Shown piece by piece: positions 7,801 to 10,041 of a stretch of 10,041 nucleotides of DNA (positions within the stretch are counted from its first letter, which is position 1; each line of letters starts with the position of its first letter). This stretch comes from Crocinitomicaceae bacterium (GTDB lineage Bacteria; Bacteroidota; Bacteroidia; Flavobacteriales_D; Crocinitomicaceae), in assembly GCA_003512365.1 (NCBI GenBank), contig DORI01000098.1:45692-55732 (forward strand), given 5' to 3'. The notes under the pieces are model-generated. The model had not been told where the DNA came from and made no database searches. It saw nothing but the letters and a program-made list of their open reading frames with translations. The position numbers and the translations under genes are program-made.

Positions 7801-8665
7801 TGAACTTCAACGTAATATTGTATACAAAGGAAAAGCCTCAGTACACAACGGCCAATTTGAATTTTCTTACGTGGTACCAAAAGATATTGCGCTTTCATAT
7901 GGTAAAGGAAAGATTAGTTATTATGCGGAAAATGATATAGTTGATGCACAAGGATTTGATACAAATTTCAGAATAGGTGGAATTAATCCGGATGGAATAA
8001 ATGATGTTACAGGTCCTGAAGTGTCGCTATTTATGAACGATTTTTCGTTTGTTGATGGATCAATTACTGACAATAATCCTGTTTTAATTGTTAAAGCAAT
8101 TGATGAAAATGGAATAAATACGGTTGGAAATGGAATCGGTCACGACCTAACGGCTATTCTTGATGGGAATACAGCAAAACCAATAATCTTGAACGATTAT
8201 TACGCCTCTGATTTGGATAGTTATCAGTCAGGTGAAGTTCGCTATCAGTTCGTGAACTTAACGCCAGGGCCACACACCATCCAAGTTAAGGTTTGGGATG
8301 TGAACAATAACTCATCAACCATGGAAATAAGATTTGTCGTTCAAAATAAAGAAGAACCTTTTTTAACACGAGTTTTAAATTACCCCAATCCTTTCACAAC
8401 ATCAACCTCTTTCATGTTCGAACATAATCAGTCTTGCAGTAGTTTGGATGTTCAAGTGCAGGTAATGACTGTCTCAGGTAAGTTGGTAAGAACCATTCAA
8501 CAAACTCTTCCAACTCAAGGTTTTCGGGTGGAAGGACTACAATGGGATGGGAGAGATGATTTTGGAGATCAACTTGCCAAGGGCGTATATATTTATCGAT
8601 TAAAGGTGAGGACTCCCGATGGTGTCACTGCCGAAAAAATAGAAAAATTGGCTATTTTACGTTGA
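4844..8665 (+). CDS. porU: PorU, C25-family type IX secretion sortase
   Basis: A cell-surface cysteine peptidase-like protein that cuts the C-terminal signal from T9SS cargo and links the cargo to surface polysaccharide. Length from the GTG at 4844 is 1273 residues, close to F. johnsoniae PorU. This start gives a textbook signal peptide, (M)KKQMLILFF onward, with cleavage after Ala20; ATG 4856 would lose the basic residues and upstream TTG codons sit in the promoter. Order of parts: a large beta-rich N-terminal region (21-520) with an acidic loop D228-x-D-G-x-x-D-x-N-D237 that could bind calcium, followed by YILFYAQGPHKW; the gingipain-type C25 catalytic domain (about 522-908) with LLLFGDG, GVGRI, the catalytic His783 in YVGHGGE, Cys817 in SATCEF, and GDPAL at its end; a beta-sandwich linker; and a T9SS C-terminal domain (1174-1273). 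His and Cys are both intact and 34 residues apart, so the enzyme looks active. PorV is encoded 54 bases downstream. Confidence 0.95.
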   Translation: MKKQMLILFFLLLLIGNIFAQEKSFTITWKNSSELVIRGNQVYQPQFEQVHLDNGRPLYYFKEKASSTKLSNFINYTSQLADKKDIDYFNSLNIHVPEELDLHHGIRNERGESYFVISLFPFVRIEGKLHRINSLNFSFSDNSIQQNKDFVTESVLKQGNGTWYKISVSKDGLYKIDKTFLENCGINVSTVSPNSIHIFGNGDGQLPELNSIARKDDLVNNSIQIEGDQDGSFDQNDYILFYAQGPHKWYANGTAEFDQKRNLYSDESYYFININPNLAPLRITNETLISDNPSVEVYSYDYRDIYETDLVNLVSGGQRWYGELFDSELERTFNFAIPNIDTSAVRFKTAIATNSTSSSGTSQKYSVNGLVLLDTNLPAVGADYARSAKVFQLNSPSSTIPLKISITRNTPNTFTYLDRILFNTRRKLVFFGTQFGFRNLTIQQTGNVANYSISSFPSSGFVWDVSDVNNPKKIQGIFQNGTFQFKTDFSYKEYIASNGTSFFTPNRIGPIENQNLHALEEPDLLIVTNLTFLSQAERLANLHREEGLVVHVVTSEQVYNEFSSGAPDPTAIKMMAKMFYDRGMAAGNLKFNSLLLFGDGTFDPKNRVANNNNMMLTYQMENSENHIEALVTDDYYGMLDNNESISPNDLMDIGVGRILASDITQAKQQVDKIEHYIKNGSSLFNNANASCCLGTSNENTFGDWRTKFVQIADDEENGYFINIDTEPQYQLVKNQHFEMNCDKLYMDAFPQEVTAGGQRYPDVLNAITDRVQRGALIVNYVGHGGEVGLAEERVVTIPQINSWSNINALHLFVSATCEFTKYDDPSRVSAGEWLALNPAGGAIALMTTTRSVYFGVNSSTGQAFYSHVFDRDADGKPLSFGEIMRRTKNSAGSSTNKRSFTLIGDPALKIGLPRFNIVTDSINGNDPLSYVDTMKALSKVTVKGHLEDQNGSLMTTFNGKIMPSIYDKVKIQKTLAQDPESPEISYELQRNIVYKGKASVHNGQFEFSYVVPKDIALSYGKGKISYYAENDIVDAQGFDTNFRIGGINPDGINDVTGPEVSLFMNDFSFVDGSITDNNPVLIVKAIDENGINTVGNGIGHDLTAILDGNTAKPIILNDYYASDLDSYQSGEVRYQFVNLTPGPHTIQVKVWDVNNNSSTMEIRFVVQNKEEPFLTRVLNYPNPFTTSTSFMFEHNQSCSSLDVQVQVMTVSGKLVRTIQQTLPTQGFRVEGLQWDGRDDFGDQLAKGVYIYRLKVRTPDGVTAEKIEKLAILR
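8363..8662 (+). other. T9SS C-terminal domain (CTD) of PorU
   Basis: The last 100 residues of PorU form a secretion-signal domain of the common CTD type: NYPNPF near the start, VMTVSGKLVRT in the middle, and WDGRDDFGDQLAKGVYIYRL, followed by a short basic/hydrophobic end. In Porphyromonas gingivalis PorU keeps its CTD after export instead of losing it; whether that holds here cannot be read from sequence. Confidence 0.85.
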
Positions 8666-8688
8666 TAATACAATAAAAAGTATGTGTT

Positions 8689-8718
8689 TTCGTATATTTA
8701 CCAACTCAATTATCTTTA
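8689..8718 (+). promoter_or_regulatory. Degenerate promoter-like site before porV
   Basis: TTC at 8689-8691, a 19-base spacer and TATCTTTA at 8711-8718 resemble the Bacteroidota promoter with one mismatch in each box. The -7-like box ends one base before the porV ATG. No terminator hairpin separates porU from porV (8666-8719), so read-through from porU is the simpler explanation; this may add a second start or be chance in AT-rich DNA. Confidence 0.2.
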
Positions 8719-8719
8719 A

Positions 8720-9997
8720 ATGAAAATTTTATATTTTTGGTTGGTTCTTTTCATTCCCCTTGGATATGTTTTTGCACAACCGACAGGAGGTAGTGGAGCT
8801 TCCGACAATGATTTGCAACTCAATACCATTACTACAGCGTTACCTTTTATGGCCATCACTCCTGATTCTAGAGCTGGAGGAATGGGAGATGCTGGAACTG
8901 CATTGAGTCCAAGTTCCACGTCAGTTTATTGGAACACTGCGGGACTTAGTTTTGCACAACAGAAATCTGAGTTTAGTTTATCCTACACACCTTGGCTTCG
9001 TCAACTAACCAACGATATTCATCTTAGTTATTTATCTGGATATTATAAAATTAATAAAACTCACTCCGTGGGTGGTTCGTTACGTTTTTTTAGTTTGGGA
9101 GAAATAACATTTACGGATGCCCAAGGAAATGTTATTCGCGATGATAAACCAAGCGAGTATGAACTTACTGGCGCTTATGCATTTCGTCTTTCAGATAAAT
9201 TTAGTGTTGGGATGAACGGGAAATTCGCATATTCAAATTTGACAGGCGGTTTAACAGTTGGAGGAATTAACACCAAAGCAGGAATTGTAGGTGCAGCTGA
9301 TTTATCTTTTTGTTATAACAACGATGAAGCAAAAATTGGCAAAGTAAAAGGAACCTATCGCACCGCTTTAACGTTAAATAACATCGGAAACAAAGTTGCC
9401 TACTCAGAGCTTTCTCAACGCGATTTTATTCCAATGAACATGAAAATTGGTAACGCTTTTGATGCAGAATTCGATCAATACAACAAAGTAACCTTTTCTT
9501 TAGATCTTCAGCGTTTACTTGTTCCTACACCCGCGTTTTATGACCTAGTAGATGGCACTGTTACCATGATTTCGGGAAAATCAGACAATGTGGGAGTAAT
9601 TTCAGGAATGATTCAGTCTTTTTACGACGCACCTGGAGCACCAGTTACGGATGATAATGGAGATTATATCCAAAATACAGATGGGAAATTCGAAGTGGCT
9701 AAATGGTCAAAGTTAAAAGAAGAATTAACTGAAATCAATATCGCTACCGGTGTTGAATGGTGGTACAATGATGTCTTTGCAGTTCGCGGTGGTTTGTTTT
9801 ACGAAGCTAGAAATAAAGGTAATCGTCAGTTTATTAATTTGGGTGCAAGTTTGAAGTATAATGCATTCGCTATAGATTTTTCGTATTTGGCTTCAATCAG
9901 TGGTAGAAACAGTCCTCTGGCAAATACGCTACGTTTTACCCTGCGTTTCAATTTAGGAGAAAACTTCTCAAGCCAATCATTCGCTGGTCAAGAATAA
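8720..9997 (+). CDS. porV: PorV (LptO), T9SS outer-membrane barrel protein
   Basis: An outer-membrane protein of 425 residues with a FadL-like barrel. It collects CTD-bearing cargo at the T9SS translocon and hands it to PorU in the PorU-PorV-PorQ-PorZ attachment complex. The signal peptide is residues 1-19 with a VFA cleavage site before Gln20. The family signature follows at 41-58, LPFMAITPDSRAGGMGDA, then SVYWNTAGL at 69-77 and SYTPWLRQL shortly after. Alternating aromatic/hydrophobic strand patterns fill the rest, ending in the strand LRFTLRFNLG and a short polar tail. It is slightly longer than P. gingivalis PorV (about 390 residues), partly through an acidic loop near 300-325 (APGAPVTDDNGDY). 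It follows porU by 54 bases on the same strand and is probably cotranscribed. Its stop shares one base with the ispF start. PorV, not the related PorQ, is supported by the signature and by adjacency to porU. Confidence 0.95.
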   Translation: MKILYFWLVLFIPLGYVFAQPTGGSGASDNDLQLNTITTALPFMAITPDSRAGGMGDAGTALSPSSTSVYWNTAGLSFAQQKSEFSLSYTPWLRQLTNDIHLSYLSGYYKINKTHSVGGSLRFFSLGEITFTDAQGNVIRDDKPSEYELTGAYAFRLSDKFSVGMNGKFAYSNLTGGLTVGGINTKAGIVGAADLSFCYNNDEAKIGKVKGTYRTALTLNNIGNKVAYSELSQRDFIPMNMKIGNAFDAEFDQYNKVTFSLDLQRLLVPTPAFYDLVDGTVTMISGKSDNVGVISGMIQSFYDAPGAPVTDDNGDYIQNTDGKFEVAKWSKLKEELTEINIATGVEWWYNDVFAVRGGLFYEARNKGNRQFINLGASLKYNAFAIDFSYLASISGRNSPLANTLRFTLRFNLGENFSSQSFAGQE

Positions 9998-10041
9998 TGA
10001 AAATTCGCATTGGTTACGGCATTGATGTTCATCGATTAGGA
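9997..10041 (+). CDS. ispF: IspF, 2-C-methyl-D-erythritol 2,4-cyclodiphosphate synthase (5' end only)
   Basis: Only 15 codons are present before the right edge, but they read MKIRIGYGIDVHRLG, the highly conserved start of IspF. Asp10 and His12 are the expected metal ligands (Asp8 and His10 in Escherichia coli). IspF makes the cyclic diphosphate in the non-mevalonate isoprenoid pathway in the cytoplasm. The ATG begins on the last base of the porV stop (TAATG), which points to translational coupling and a shared mRNA with porV. Confidence 0.88.
   Translation, partial: MKIRIGYGIDVHRLG

Noticed and set aside
8716..8919. Minus-strand open frame of 67 codons over the start of porV
   Set aside because: It is the complement of the conserved PorV signal peptide and signature region, with no independent support.
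1..10041. Mobile element, CRISPR array, tRNA, rRNA or a novel defence system
   Set aside because: No direct repeat arrays, transposase-like or recombinase-like proteins or RNA-gene patterns were seen; all coding space is explained by T9SS and housekeeping genes.

Overview
The window comes from an AT-rich genome of the phylum Bacteroidota, probably a gliding or T9SS-bearing member of the Flavobacteriia or a near relative. The evidence is four genes of the type IX secretion system (T9SS) and gliding machinery, which are essentially confined to that phylum. Promoter-like sequences also follow the Bacteroidota pattern (TTG about 19 bases before TAnnTTTG), with little purine-rich Shine-Dalgarno sequence. 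I cannot name the genus from this stretch.

Left half, all on the minus strand and read from right to left: a PorP/SprF-family outer-membrane protein gene (4718-3741), then gldJ, a lipoprotein with a sulfatase-modifying-factor fold (3684-1261), then a strong hairpin terminator (1247-1217), then murF (1202 to the left edge, cut off near its C-terminus). Right half, all on the plus strand: porU, the C25-family T9SS sortase (4844-8665), porV, its barrel partner (8720-9997), and the first 15 codons of ispF, which overlaps the porV stop by one base. The porP-like gene and porU diverge from a control region of about 125 bases (4719-4843).

Together the genes cover parts of one export route. GldJ is a periplasmic lipoprotein of the motility/T9SS apparatus. 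The PorP/SprF protein is an outer-membrane protein that in this family works at the translocon or with a specific large adhesin. PorV shuttles cargo with C-terminal signals to PorU, which removes those signals and attaches the cargo to the surface. The flanking murF (peptidoglycan precursor ligase) and ispF (isoprenoid synthesis) are housekeeping genes. The gldJ/murF/porU/porV neighbourhood is, from memory, a conserved one in Flavobacterium; the porP/SprF-like gene between gldJ and porU is the less expected element.

I do not see a novel system, mobile element, CRISPR array, tRNA or rRNA here. The points most worth a second look are the very long GldJ with two large expansions in its fold, the porU promoter whose -7 box lies only five bases before the likely GTG start (possible leaderless mRNA), and the corrected GTG starts of the two divergent genes.
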